59,035 bases of DNA from Oscillospiraceae bacterium (GTDB lineage: Bacteria; Bacillota; Clostridia; Oscillospirales; Acutalibacteraceae), in the NCBI GenBank assembly GCA_015065885.1, contig SVPJ01000008.1, forward strand, positions 1 to 59,035, written 5' to 3'. Position 1 is the first letter of the stretch. The number at the start of each line of letters is the position of its first letter. The position numbers and the translations under genes are program-made. Below, one piece after another: positions 49,124 through 57,946 of the stretch. The notes under the pieces are model-generated. The model did not search any database. It worked only from the letters and a program-made list of their open reading frames with translations, and was not told the DNA's origin.

Positions 49124-50353
49124 CCGTAAATGCCGCTTGCGATAGGCGAGCGGGTTGATGCCGTAGGTCGCACGGAAGGCGCGGCGGAAGAACGTCTCGT
49201 TTTCATAGCCGACCGTCCGAATGATCTCCGCGACGGGGCGGTCGGTCTCCCGCAGCAGTTCGGCGGCAACGTGGCACCGCTTTTTCTGCAAAAGGGTGGT
49301 GAAGGTATCGCCCGTTACGGAGCGCACGAGTGTGCCCGTATAGACGACGGAGTAGCCGAGCGCCTGCGAAAGGCCGCTGAGGTCGGCGTCCTGCAGGTGT
49401 GCGGAGAGATAGGTTTCAATGATGTGACGCAACTGATCCGTGCGGTTGTTCACGTGGCGCAGGCGCAGAGAGGGTAATGCCTGCAGCACCTCGTTATGCC
49501 ACGGAATGGAGGGCGCCGCTCCGTGGCGGGACACGGCGATCGCCGCCGCCGCGGTGGCGGCGGTCAGAATAGCGGGGATATCCTCTCCCCGTGCCAGCCC
49601 TGCCGCGAAGTATCCCAAAAAGGTATCGCCCGCCGCCGTGGTATCCACCGCCGCCACTTGAAAAGCGGATTGAAACAGCGTTTGCTCACCCTTGGCAAAC
49701 AGGCAACCCTTCTCGCCCAGCGTCAGCACGATGCCGAGCGAGGGAAACCGCTTACGCAGCACCTCAAAGGCGTTCTCCGCACGACGGTCGCCTGCCAGTG
49801 CCTGTGCCTCCCGCTCGTTCAGAACGAGATAATCCAGCTTGTCCAATTCCACCGCTTGGATCTGTTCGTTGATGGGGGAGGGATTAAAAATGACCCGCAG
49901 TCCACGCTCGTGGGCGCGGTCCACGATATACGGCACATTGCTGATCTCGTTTTGCAACAGCAACAGATCACCTGCCGAAAAGGCAGCCAGCACGCGGTCG
50001 ATCAACGGGCGGTCCACCATTGCGTTCGACCCCGCGTGCAGAAAGATGGCGTTTTCGCCCGTGCGGCTGACCTGAATGGTGGCGCAGCCGTTTTTGACGT
50101 CCACCGTTTTCAAAAAGGAGATATCCACCCCTGCTGTCCGCAGGGTGTCGGTCAAAAGTTCGGCGTCGTTTCCCACGCAGCCCGCGTGGTATACCGCGCC
50201 GCCCGCCCGTGCGGCGGCAATGGATTGGTTCAAGCCCTTTCCGCCGGGGAACACGTCCATGCGGGTAGTGTTTTCGGTCTCACCCGGCGCAACGATGTGG
50301 TCGAGCGTATATACGTAGTCAATATTACACGAGCCGATATTGAGAATCTTCAT
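49121..50353 (-). CDS. PfkB/ribokinase-family sugar kinase fused to an AraC-type regulator domain
   Basis: 410 residues. Residues 1-295 are a ribokinase-like kinase: NIGSCNIDYVYTLDHIVAPGET at the start (split as read), PGGKGLNQSIAAARAGG (PfkB signature 1, about 36-52), and DTTAAGDTFLGYFAAGL (signature 2 with catalytic Asp, about 240-256). Residues about 310-410 are an AraC/XylS double helix-turn-helix, ending PVAEIIRTVGYENETFFRRAF and GINPLAYRKRHLR. The single chain could sense or phosphorylate a sugar and bind DNA. The ATG at 50353 follows GAGGTGA. No sugar operon is adjacent on this strand, except the GH140-like unit downstream. Its final codon abuts the MITE that supplies its stop. Confidence 0.9.
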   Translation of the reverse strand: MKILNIGSCNIDYVYTLDHIVAPGETENTTRMDVFPGGKGLNQSIAAARAGGAVYHAGCVGNDAELLTDTLRTAGVDISFLKTVDVKNGCATIQVSRTGENAIFLHAGSNAMVDRPLIDRVLAAFSAGDLLLLQNEISNVPYIVDRAHERGLRVIFNPSPINEQIQAVELDKLDYLVLNEREAQALAGDRRAENAFEVLRKRFPSLGIVLTLGEKGCLFAKGEQTLFQSAFQVAAVDTTAAGDTFLGYFAAGLARGEDIPAILTAATAAAAIAVSRHGAAPSIPWHNEVLQALPSLRLRHVNNRTDQLRHIIETYLSAHLQDADLSGLSQALGYSVVYTGTLVRSVTGDTFTTLLQKKRCHVAAELLRETDRPVAEIIRTVGYENETFFRRAFRATYGINPLAYRKRHLR

Positions 50354-50464
50354 AGCCGTCACCTCACTTACAATCGCAGTATATCAAAACACGCCTTGAT
50401 GTGCAAGGTCGGTATTTTTGCAAAAACAGACCGATCACAACAAAATTTGTCGAATATACTCGGC

Positions 50465-50758
50465 ATGGGTTTGCGCGATCCCGTCACCGCCAAAAAGGCG
50501 GTGGAGAGCGGTCTTATCGGCGTGTTGATGTTTTCGCTCGCTCCCGCGTATGACTTGGTGCTGAAAGCGCAAGATATGATCGCGGTGTTCGACGAAGTAT
50601 TTGCGGGTAAAAGGCAAAACTATTCCACACTCACGCCGGAAAATGCGCATGCCGCGCTGTACTGCGCGTGCGAAGCGCGTTGTCCGTTCAACGTGCCCGT
50701 GTGCGAGCGCATGATGCGGGCGGCGGATATATTCGGAAAGAGGTTTCGCGATGTTTGA
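50465..50758 (+). pseudogene. C-terminal fragment of an aldo/keto reductase
   Basis: About 97 codons, MGLRDPVTAKKAVESGLIGV through CEARCPFNVPVCERMMRAAD, match the end of ferredoxin-type aldo/keto reductases (AAVESGLIDVLMFS; the CxxC...CP cluster region). The N-terminal ~200 residues are absent; the sequence before 50465 is the leader region of the divergent kinase. The frame is open and the following symporter begins inside it, so its ribosome binding site comes from this remnant. Confidence 0.6.
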
Positions 50759-52151
50759 AACGATCGTCAACGGGTTGAACGAGGTGTTGTACAGTTGGGT
50801 GTTGATCGTACTTCTGGTGTTGGGCGGGCTGTATTTTACCGTCTGCACGCGGTTTGCACAGTTTCGCCTGCTTCCCCAACAGTTCCGAGCCGTTCTCGAA
50901 AGGTCGGATAAAAACGGGGTGTCTTCCTTTCAGGCGTTGATGGTGTCCACCGCCTCCCGTGTGGGGACGGGAAACATCATCGGGGTCGCGACCGCACTGT
51001 GCATGGGCGGTTTCGGCAGTGTGTTCTGGATGTGGGTGATCGCCGTTATCGGAGCGGCGACCGCATTCGCGGAAAGTACGCTCGCGCAGATCTACAAAAA
51101 GCGCGGAGCGGACGGTTGTTACGGCGGCCCTGCATACTATATCGAAGCGGCGACCAAACGCCGTTGGCCTGCCGTTTTGTTCTCGGTCTGTTTGATCCTA
51201 ACGTACGGGTTCGGTTTTAATATGCTCGCCTCCCACAACCTGCAGGCGACCTTTTCGCCTTACGGATTTTACGACAAAAACCTCACCCCGTGGATCATCG
51301 GTGCGATCGTTGCTTTGATGGTTGCGTATTGCCTCATCGGCGGAGGAAAACGGCTGCTTACGGTCACGAGCGTGCTGGTGCCCGTGATGGGTGGGGCGTA
51401 CATCCTCGTTGCGTTGGGTATTTCGATTGCCAACGCACGAATGTTACCCGCTGTTTTTAAACAAATTTTTACCGAAGCGTTTGATCTTCACGCAATTTTC
51501 GGCGGCTTCGGCGGCTCGTGTGTGATGTACGGCATCAAGCGCGGATTGTTCTCGAACGAAGCGGGTGTCGGTTCCGCCCCCAACGCTTCCGCGGCCGCCG
51601 CTGTGTCCCACCCCGCGAAACAAGGTCTGGTGCAGGTGCTGTCGGTGTTCATCGACACCCTGCTCGTCTGCTCCGCCACGGCGTTCATGTGCATGACATC
51701 AGGGGTCACCCCGCCTGCCGACAGTGCCGATGCCGCCGCCTACGTGCAAAACGCACTTGGTGCAACGCTCGGTGCGGTGGGCCCCGTCTTTATCACGGTT
51801 GCGATGATCCTGTTTGCGTTTACCACCCTGCTCGGCAACCTCTTTTATGTGGACAAAGCCATCTGTCACCTGCTCCGAAAAGAGCCGCCTCGCCCGGTGC
51901 GCAATCTCTGCTACACCGTGGCGTCTCTCGTCATCTTCGCGGGCGCGGGAATGAGCGCCGACCTGCTTTGGGGTGTGGCGGACGTGCTGATGGGAACCAT
52001 GACCCTTATCAATATGCCGGCGGTCTTGTATCTCGGCAAATACGCTGTCCGTGCGTTAAAGGATTACGAGCGGCAGTTGAAAACGGGCGGGGAGATCACT
52101 TTTAAAAAGCGGGATATCCAGTTGCCCCACGAAACGGATTACTGGAACTGA
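50751..52151 (+). CDS. AGCS-family sodium:alanine/glycine symporter
   Basis: 466 residues, about ten membrane helices. Family segments: GGLYFTVCTRFAQFRLLPQQ, SSFQALMVSTASRVGTGNIIG (split as read; the signature GTGNI), GAATAFAESTLAQIYK, GGPAYYIEAATKRRW, GIKRGLFSNEAGVGSAPNAS and the later ICFFPxx-like TLLGNLFYVDKA. Couples Na+ or H+ to alanine or glycine uptake. The GAAAGAGG RBS lies in the aldo/keto reductase remnant, which it overlaps by 8 bases. No glycine riboswitch was seen upstream. Confidence 0.95.
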   Translation: MFETIVNGLNEVLYSWVLIVLLVLGGLYFTVCTRFAQFRLLPQQFRAVLERSDKNGVSSFQALMVSTASRVGTGNIIGVATALCMGGFGSVFWMWVIAVIGAATAFAESTLAQIYKKRGADGCYGGPAYYIEAATKRRWPAVLFSVCLILTYGFGFNMLASHNLQATFSPYGFYDKNLTPWIIGAIVALMVAYCLIGGGKRLLTVTSVLVPVMGGAYILVALGISIANARMLPAVFKQIFTEAFDLHAIFGGFGGSCVMYGIKRGLFSNEAGVGSAPNASAAAAVSHPAKQGLVQVLSVFIDTLLVCSATAFMCMTSGVTPPADSADAAAYVQNALGATLGAVGPVFITVAMILFAFTTLLGNLFYVDKAICHLLRKEPPRPVRNLCYTVASLVIFAGAGMSADLLWGVADVLMGTMTLINMPAVLYLGKYAVRALKDYERQLKTGGEITFKKRDIQLPHETDYWN

Positions 52152-52249
52152 GGTCCGTCCCATGCAAATTTCCGCTCTTTTCAAGGGGGTAGCATTTCGT
52201 AAACCTCGCATTTTTGTAATTTTAATAACAAATTATACCGTCGGTACAC

Positions 52250-52287
52250 AAAAGCGGTGAGGGCGTTTTTCGTCCTCACCGCTTTTT
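52250..52287. terminator. Bidirectional terminator between AGCS and DUF2079 genes
   Basis: AAAAGCGGTGAGG and CCTCACCGCTTTTT around an 11-base loop. The gap 52152-52249 holds no gene. Confidence 0.85.
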
Positions 52288-52298
52288 CACAATATTCT

Positions 52299-54104
52299 TT
52301 ACGGTTTTTGCAGCACCGCCACGATCTCTTCTTTCACCGTAACGTCGCGGTATCCCGCCGCGCGGTAGTTCGTAAGCAACTCTTCCGCTTTGTTGTTGCG
52401 ATAGCCGGGGCGCAGGTCGACGATCAAATAGTCCGCATCCATCTCATCGTGATATACATCTTCATACAGCACCGCCCGCTCGGCAAGGTGCGGGAGCAGG
52501 AAGGTGGAACAGGTGACCGACGCGTCGTCGGGTATGGTCTCCAACACCGCATCCATCGCGCGGCAGGTTTCGATATTGTTCTTATACCGTTGCACGGCGG
52601 CGTTCACCGACGGCCAGAAGAGCATCGCGTACAGCATCACCGCCGTGAGTGCGGCGTACGTCACCCCCGCACGGCGGGTGGCAGGCTTGCGGTCGGCGGC
52701 GTTCATCACGCACAGATAGAGGAAAAACGCCGAAACGGAAAAGGAATACTGGAAGGTGATGTTATACTGATACGGCCAGTTGGACAACAGGTTGATGACC
52801 ACGGGCAGCAACAGAATATACCGTGAAAAACGGCGGGTGGTGAACAAGAGCGGCAAGAGCGGTATCGTGAGTTGCACGAGATACCACAGTTTCTCGGTCG
52901 GGTTTTGGGCGGTGCCGTACAGCACCCGCCGCAAAAACAGTCCGGGATTGACCGCCAGCGTCTTTACCATGGAGAACAGGCCGCTGCCGCCGTACTGGTA
53001 TTCCGCGTACCGTCCGACCATGCCGCCTTCGCCGTAGGTATCGAGCAACCACAGCGCCACGCCGAACCACAAAAGTGCCAGACCCAATAGCATCAACCCG
53101 CGCTTGGCGTCGCGGCGGGAGAACAGCACGTACAGGGCGAAGATCGCCACCGCCGCTGCCGCATCCTCCTTCACCGTCAAGACCAAGAGTGCCGCCGCAA
53201 GAGTCAGCCACGTTTTTTTGTATTCGTACGCGCAGAACAGCCACAAAAGGAGCGGTGCCAAAAAGCAGTTCTCGTGCATATCGTAAAGGCAACCCGCCGA
53301 CAAGGCGGGATACGCCGCATACAGCAAGGTCATAACCATGCTTACCTTGTTCGACAGCCCGTAACGGCGGCAGAGGAGCAACAGCGGAAACACGCCGCTT
53401 GCCACCACCACCGCCTGCCCGATAATAAGGGTGTACGGGGTGGGGAACACCATATAGGCGGGTAACAAGAGGTAATACACGGGCGAGATATGTACCGCAA
53501 AGTGGGAGAGCAGACCGTTGCGCTCACACGTCGTGAGCGGCAGCCCCGTTTCCTTCATATTGTGGAACATCTGACAGAAGATGCCGAAATCGAAGTTGGG
53601 GGTGACATAACAGCGGTGCCGCAGGCAACCGAGTACGGCAAGCACGCCTGCCATTACCACGAACAGCACGCCGCACACCGTCCACACGCCCCAACGTGCA
53701 GGGCGTAACCACCGCACCGATAAGAGATCGTGGGTCGCGGCGTAATAGGTCAGCACCGCCGTGACGGCACACAGTGCCAAAAACAGATACATACGGGTGG
53801 AAACGTCCGCCCGAAAGGCGAGCCACAGACAAAGCATCCACCCGCCGACGACCGCCGCACGGGCGGGCACCTTCCACTGCGGGCGAAGGATCGCCGCCGC
53901 AATAAGCACCGCCGCGACACCCGCGATCGTACCGCCGATCTGCCACCATGAAAGATCCTGCGAAAAATTGATGAGTCCGTATTCTCCTTTACGGAACGCC
54001 ACCAGCGCCGCCGCCTGCCACAGCCAGCCTGCCGCCAGCGCCATCATCCACTCGACGAGAGAGACCCGCCGCAAAGCCCGCCAAAGAAACCGTACCGTCC
54101 TCAA
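52299..54104 (-). CDS. DUF2079 polytopic membrane protein (GT-C-like)
   Basis: 601 residues, about 13 membrane helices. The segment PNFDFGIFCQMFHNM after the fourth or fifth helix carries the Asp-x-Gly-Ile-Phe-x-Gln motif of DUF2079, thought to be membrane glycosyltransferases of the GT-C fold; GCLYDMHENCFLAPLLLW (Asp-His-Glu) and LTVKEDAAAAVA (Lys-Glu-Asp) follow. The soluble C-terminus (DADYLIVDLRPGYRN) lies outside. Probably transfers sugar from a polyprenyl donor to a surface polymer, but the substrate is unknown. TTG start at 54104 with AAGGAGG 9 bases upstream. Confidence 0.8.
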   Translation of the reverse strand: MRTVRFLWRALRRVSLVEWMMALAAGWLWQAAALVAFRKGEYGLINFSQDLSWWQIGGTIAGVAAVLIAAAILRPQWKVPARAAVVGGWMLCLWLAFRADVSTRMYLFLALCAVTAVLTYYAATHDLLSVRWLRPARWGVWTVCGVLFVVMAGVLAVLGCLRHRCYVTPNFDFGIFCQMFHNMKETGLPLTTCERNGLLSHFAVHISPVYYLLLPAYMVFPTPYTLIIGQAVVVASGVFPLLLLCRRYGLSNKVSMVMTLLYAAYPALSAGCLYDMHENCFLAPLLLWLFCAYEYKKTWLTLAAALLVLTVKEDAAAAVAIFALYVLFSRRDAKRGLMLLGLALLWFGVALWLLDTYGEGGMVGRYAEYQYGGSGLFSMVKTLAVNPGLFLRRVLYGTAQNPTEKLWYLVQLTIPLLPLLFTTRRFSRYILLLPVVINLLSNWPYQYNITFQYSFSVSAFFLYLCVMNAADRKPATRRAGVTYAALTAVMLYAMLFWPSVNAAVQRYKNNIETCRAMDAVLETIPDDASVTCSTFLLPHLAERAVLYEDVYHDEMDADYLIVDLRPGYRNNKAEELLTNYRAAGYRDVTVKEEIVAVLQKP

Positions 54105-54300
54105 CGTCCGTCCTCCTTATATAATTGGATATATATAACACTTTGTATCCATTTAAAAAGTTTCCTCTATTTTATCACACTCTCCCGCCGTTTGCAACCG
54201 CCGATTTTACTTTCGCGGTTAAAAGCGCTAAAATTTTTCTTGACCTTTTGCGAAAAAGGTAGTATACTATACCCATTAGTCAATTAGGAGGCTCAACACA
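54105..54300. promoter_or_regulatory. Divergent gap with the acyl-CoA synthetase promoter
   Basis: TTGACC (54240-54245) with TATACT about 17 bases downstream on the plus strand, and AGGAGG before the ATG. An AT-rich patch (TTATATAATTGGATATATATAA) near 54117 may serve the minus-strand gene. Confidence 0.55.
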
Positions 54301-55938
54301 ATGCCCATTACCGCACTTTTGGAACGTAACGCCCGCGAATTCGGGGAGGAAGTCGCACTGGTGGAATTAAACCCCCGCCTGCCCGAAGAAAAGCATATGA
54401 CCTGGAAGGAATATCCGCTGATTCAATCGAATGCGCGCGAACCCTTCCGCTCGGAACTGACGTGGGGCGATTTTGATAAGAAAGCCAACCGCTTGGCAAA
54501 CCTGTTGCTCTCCCGGGGGATCCGTAAGGGAGACAAAGTGGCGATTCTTTTGATGAACTGTCTCGAATGGCTGCCCATCTACTTCGGTGTGCTGAAAGCG
54601 GGTGCCATCGCCGTGCCGCTGAACTACCGCTACGCGGCGGATGAGATCCGCTACTGCCTGCAACTGGCGGATGCGGACGTACTTATCTTTGGCCCCGAAT
54701 TCATCGGCCGCGTGGAATCCATCTGCGATTCCCTGCCGCGGGTGCGCTATTCCTTCTACGTCGGGGACGATTGCCCCACCTTTGCGGAAAGTTACGACCG
54801 CCTGGTCGGCTACTGCGCCGACCGTGCGCCCGAAGTGCCGCTCACCGAAGAGGACGACGCCGCGATCTATTTCTCCTCGGGTACCACGGGTTTCCCGAAG
54901 GCTATTCTGCATCAGCACCGCAGTTTGTCTCACTCCTGCAAGGTGGAGCAGGCGCACCACGGGCAAACGCGTGACGACGTGTTTTTGTGCATTCCGCCGC
55001 TCTACCACACGGGTGCGAAAATGCACTGGTTCGGCAGTCTGCTCGCGGGCAGCCGCGCCGTACTGCTCACGGGCATCAAACCCGAATGGATCCTGCAAGC
55101 GGTGTCGGAGGAGCAATGTACCATCGTGTGGTTGCTCGTACCGTGGGCACAGGATATTCTCGACACCATCGACCGCGGGGATATCGATATTGACAATTAC
55201 GCACTGGATTGCTGGCGCTTGATGCACATCGGCGCCCAGCCCGTGCCCCCCTCGCTCATCAAACGTTGGCAGGAGCGATTCCCCCGCCATCAGTATGACA
55301 CCAACTACGGTCTGTCCGAATCCATCGGCCCCGGTGCGGTGCATCTGGGCGTGGAAAACATTCACAAAGTGGGCGCGATCGGCAAAGCGGGTCTCGGGTG
55401 GGAGACCCGTATCGTGGACGAGAACGGCCGTGACGTGGCACGCGGCGACGTGGGCGAACTCATTCTGCGCGGCCCCGGCGTGATGACCTGCTACTATAAA
55501 GACGAAAAAGCCACCGCCGAAACCCTGCGTGACGGCTGGCTGTACACGGGCGACATGGCGGAATGCGATGCCGACGGCTTTATCTATTTGGTAGACCGCA
55601 AAAAGGACGTCATCATCACGGGCGGCGAAAACCTCTATCCCGTGCAGATCGAAAACGTTCTGCGCAAGATCGAAGCGGTGAAGGACGCCGCTGTCATCGG
55701 TCTGCCCGATAAACGGCTGGGCGAAATTGCCGCCGCCATCATCGAAGTGAAGGACGGTTACACCCTCACCGAAGAGGAAGTGGCGGAATACTGTCTTTCG
55801 ATGCCGCGCTACAAGCGCCCCCGCAAGATCATTTTTGCGGACATTCCGCGCAATCCCACGGGCAAGATCGAAAAGCCCCGCCTGCGCGAACGCTACTGCG
55901 GCGACCGCTTGGTGGCACAACAAAACGAGCTCAAATAA
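54301..55938 (+). CDS. AMP-forming acyl-CoA synthetase/ligase
   Basis: 545 residues, class I adenylate-forming fold. The P-loop YFSSGTTGFPKAILH (about 190-204), NYGLSESIGPGAVH (the A5 region), YTGDMAECDADGFIYLVDRK (A7-A8), DVIITGGENLYPVQIENVL and the C-terminal NPTGKIEKPRLR with catalytic Lys. It would activate a carboxylic acid as acyl-AMP and transfer it to CoA; the substrate is not clear (medium/long-chain or crotonobetaine-like). Excellent RBS AGGAGG. Single-gene unit; the downstream palindrome at 55944 may act as its terminator. Confidence 0.85.
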   Translation: MPITALLERNAREFGEEVALVELNPRLPEEKHMTWKEYPLIQSNAREPFRSELTWGDFDKKANRLANLLLSRGIRKGDKVAILLMNCLEWLPIYFGVLKAGAIAVPLNYRYAADEIRYCLQLADADVLIFGPEFIGRVESICDSLPRVRYSFYVGDDCPTFAESYDRLVGYCADRAPEVPLTEEDDAAIYFSSGTTGFPKAILHQHRSLSHSCKVEQAHHGQTRDDVFLCIPPLYHTGAKMHWFGSLLAGSRAVLLTGIKPEWILQAVSEEQCTIVWLLVPWAQDILDTIDRGDIDIDNYALDCWRLMHIGAQPVPPSLIKRWQERFPRHQYDTNYGLSESIGPGAVHLGVENIHKVGAIGKAGLGWETRIVDENGRDVARGDVGELILRGPGVMTCYYKDEKATAETLRDGWLYTGDMAECDADGFIYLVDRKKDVIITGGENLYPVQIENVLRKIEAVKDAAVIGLPDKRLGEIAAAIIEVKDGYTLTEEEVAEYCLSMPRYKRPRKIIFADIPRNPTGKIEKPRLRERYCGDRLVAQQNELK

Positions 55939-55943
55939 CAAAC

Positions 55944-56061
55944 GCTGTCGTGTTAAGATTGACATCGGCATAAGGACGTACGGATACACCCTTGCCTCTC
56001 CCCACGGGGGTGCGGCAAGGGGTCTCTGCCCGTTCTCTTGCGCCGCGCTTAACGCGACAGC
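55944..56061. repeat. Palindromic intergenic element
   Basis: GCTGTCGTGTTAAG and CTTAACGCGACAGC form outer inverted repeats (13 of 14) around an inner palindrome CCTTGCC...GGCAAGG with a CCCCACGGGGG core. A nested hairpin of REP/MITE type between two genes. Confidence 0.65.
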
Positions 56062-56088
56062 TGTTTCTGCTTTTTAGGGGGTAGTTTT

Positions 56089-56274
56089 ATGGATGCTTTG
56101 TGCGAGCAGTGTTTGCACCTGTATTTCGACGATGAACTGGAAGAATGGCTGTGTTCCGCTGCCGACGCGATGGACGAGGATGACGTGGCGCGGCAGTTCT
56201 CCTTTTCTGCACAAAAGACCTGCCCGTTTTTTCGCCCGGGTGACGAATACACCATTGTAAAAAGGCAAAACTGA
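56089..56274 (+). CDS. DUF6472-like small Cys protein
   Basis: 61 residues: CEQCLHLYFDDELEEWLC near the start, DEDDVARQFSF, and CPFFRPGDEYTIVKRQN at the end. The order C-x-x-C ... C ... CPxFRPxDEYxIVxxQ is that of DUF6472, a clostridial family of unknown function that may bind zinc or iron. The ATG follows AGGGGGTAG. It is 15 bases before the YbaK gene. Confidence 0.7.
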   Translation: MDALCEQCLHLYFDDELEEWLCSAADAMDEDDVARQFSFSAQKTCPFFRPGDEYTIVKRQN

Positions 56275-56289
56275 ACGGAGGGGTAGATT

Positions 56290-56766
56290 GTGGCAAAGGA
56301 GATCAAGACCAACGCGATGCGCATTCTCGACCGTTTGAAGATCGCCTATGAAGTGAATCTCTACACCTGCGAGGAATTTCACGATGCCGTGCAAATTGCG
56401 GATATGCTTGGCCAGCCGTACGAAAGTTCTTTCAAGACCCTGGTGGCGAAAGGAAGAAGCGGCGGGTATTACGTGTTCGTCATCCCCATCGCACAAGAGG
56501 TCGATCTGAAAGCGGCAGCCGCCGCCGTGGGCGAAAAAAGCGTGGCGCTCATTCCCGTCAAAGATATCACCGCTCTCACGGGGTACGTGCGCGGCGGCGT
56601 TTCTCCGCTCGGCATGAAAAAGACGTTTCCCACCGTGATCGACAGCCGCGCCGCAGCGTTTCCTACCGTCATCATCAGCGGTGGGCGGCTCGGCGCACAA
56701 ATTTTGCTCGACCCGCAGGATCTGGCGCGCGCCGTAAACGCACGGTTTGCCCCGATTTGTGCGTAA
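56290..56766 (+). CDS. ybaK: YbaK/EbsC-type Cys-tRNA(Pro) deacylase
   Basis: 158 residues, full length for the family. KTNAMRILDRLKIAYEVNLY at the start; the conserved Lys in FKTLVAKG (about residue 50) is the catalytic lysine of the YbaK/ProX fold; GVSPLGMKKTFPTVID near the end is the substrate-pocket motif GxxSPxG. Hydrolyses misacylated aminoacyl-tRNA in the cytoplasm. GTG start with GGAGGGGT upstream. Confidence 0.9.
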   Translation: MAKEIKTNAMRILDRLKIAYEVNLYTCEEFHDAVQIADMLGQPYESSFKTLVAKGRSGGYYVFVIPIAQEVDLKAAAAAVGEKSVALIPVKDITALTGYVRGGVSPLGMKKTFPTVIDSRAAAFPTVIISGGRLGAQILLDPQDLARAVNARFAPICA

Positions 56767-56826
56767 TGTTGCATTTTTTATTTTTCGGTTTTTGTAATTT
56801 TGTAAGGGTGACAAAACGCAAATATC

Positions 56827-56855
56827 TTGCAATTTTTCAAAAAAACGCGTATAAT
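56827..56855 (+). promoter_or_regulatory. Promoter of the threonine aldolase gene
   Basis: TTGCAA, 17-base spacer, TATAAT, 38 bases before the start. Confidence 0.7.
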
Positions 56856-56893
56856 AACACCTATGGTGAGCAGTAAAATGTGAGGTGTTTTTT

Positions 56894-57916
56894 GTGCTGT
56901 ATTTTGAAAGCGATTACACCGAAGGCGCGCACCCTGCAGTACTCCGCCGCCTTACCGAAACCAATCTCGTTACGGTAAAGAGTTACGGGGCGGACGAATT
57001 TTCCGCCGCCGCCGAACGTAAGATCCGTGCGGCGTGCAACGCGCCGCAGGCGGACGTGGTGTTTTTGACGGGCGGTACGCAAACCAATCTCGTCGTCATT
57101 TCCGCTCTGCTCCGCTCACACGAAGGGGTCATTGCCGCCGAAACGGGGCACATCAACGCCCACGAAGCGGGGGCGATCGAATACACGGGGCATAAGGTTC
57201 TTACCTTGCCCGAGCATGAAGGAAAACTTGATGCCGCCGAAGTGGGCGCTTATTGCCGTGCGTTTTATGCGGATGAGACCCGCGAGCATATGGTGTTTCC
57301 GGGTATGGTGTATATCTCCCACCCGACCGAATACGGCACGCTGTACACCAAGGCGGAACTTGCCGCTCTCTTTGACGTCTGCCGCGAATACGGTATGACG
57401 CTGTATATGGACGGTGCGCGCTTGGGCTACGGCTTGATGAGCGACCAAAGCGACCTCACCCTTCCGGATATTGCCGCCCTGTGCGATGTGTTTTACATCG
57501 GCGGCACCAAAGTCGGTGCGCTGTGCGGGGAAGCGGTGGTGTTTCCGAACGGGAAACCTCTGCATTTCCTCACCACCGTAAAGCAACACGGTGCCCTGCT
57601 TGCCAAAGGCCGCGTGGTCGGTGTGCAGTTCGATGCACTTTTTACCGATGGGTTGTATTTTAAGATTTCCCGTCACGCCGTCGAAGCGGCGAACGCCTTA
57701 AAGGCGGTGTTTTTGGAAAAGGGATATGAACTTTTTCTCGACTCTCCCACCAATCAGCAGTTTGTGATCTTGCCGAACGAGGTGTTGGCGCGGCTGAAAC
57801 GGGACGTGGCCTTCAGCGTGTGGCAACCGCTGGATGCGCACCGCACGGTGACACGGTTCGTCACAAGTTGGGCGACCGACCCCGCAAGCATTACACAGGT
57901 ATCGCAACTTTTGTAA
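56894..57916 (+). CDS. Low-specificity L-threonine aldolase-like PLP enzyme
   Basis: 340 residues, fold type I PLP enzyme of the beta-eliminating lyase/threonine aldolase group. FESDYTEGAHPAVLRRL at the start, DVVFLTGGTQTNLVVISALL (PLP phosphate loop), TGHINAHEAGAIEYTGHKV, MDGARLGYGLM (Asp that binds the pyridine N, about residue 175), and YIGGTKVGALCGEAVVF with the PLP-binding Lys (about 203). Cleaves L-threonine or allo-threonine to glycine and acetaldehyde. GTG 56894 was chosen for its distance to GTGAGGTG; a GTG three codons upstream overlaps that site. Confidence 0.9.
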   Translation: MLYFESDYTEGAHPAVLRRLTETNLVTVKSYGADEFSAAAERKIRAACNAPQADVVFLTGGTQTNLVVISALLRSHEGVIAAETGHINAHEAGAIEYTGHKVLTLPEHEGKLDAAEVGAYCRAFYADETREHMVFPGMVYISHPTEYGTLYTKAELAALFDVCREYGMTLYMDGARLGYGLMSDQSDLTLPDIAALCDVFYIGGTKVGALCGEAVVFPNGKPLHFLTTVKQHGALLAKGRVVGVQFDALFTDGLYFKISRHAVEAANALKAVFLEKGYELFLDSPTNQQFVILPNEVLARLKRDVAFSVWQPLDAHRTVTRFVTSWATDPASITQVSQLL

Positions 57917-57946
57917 ATCTTTTTATTTTAATACGGAGGGATCCTT

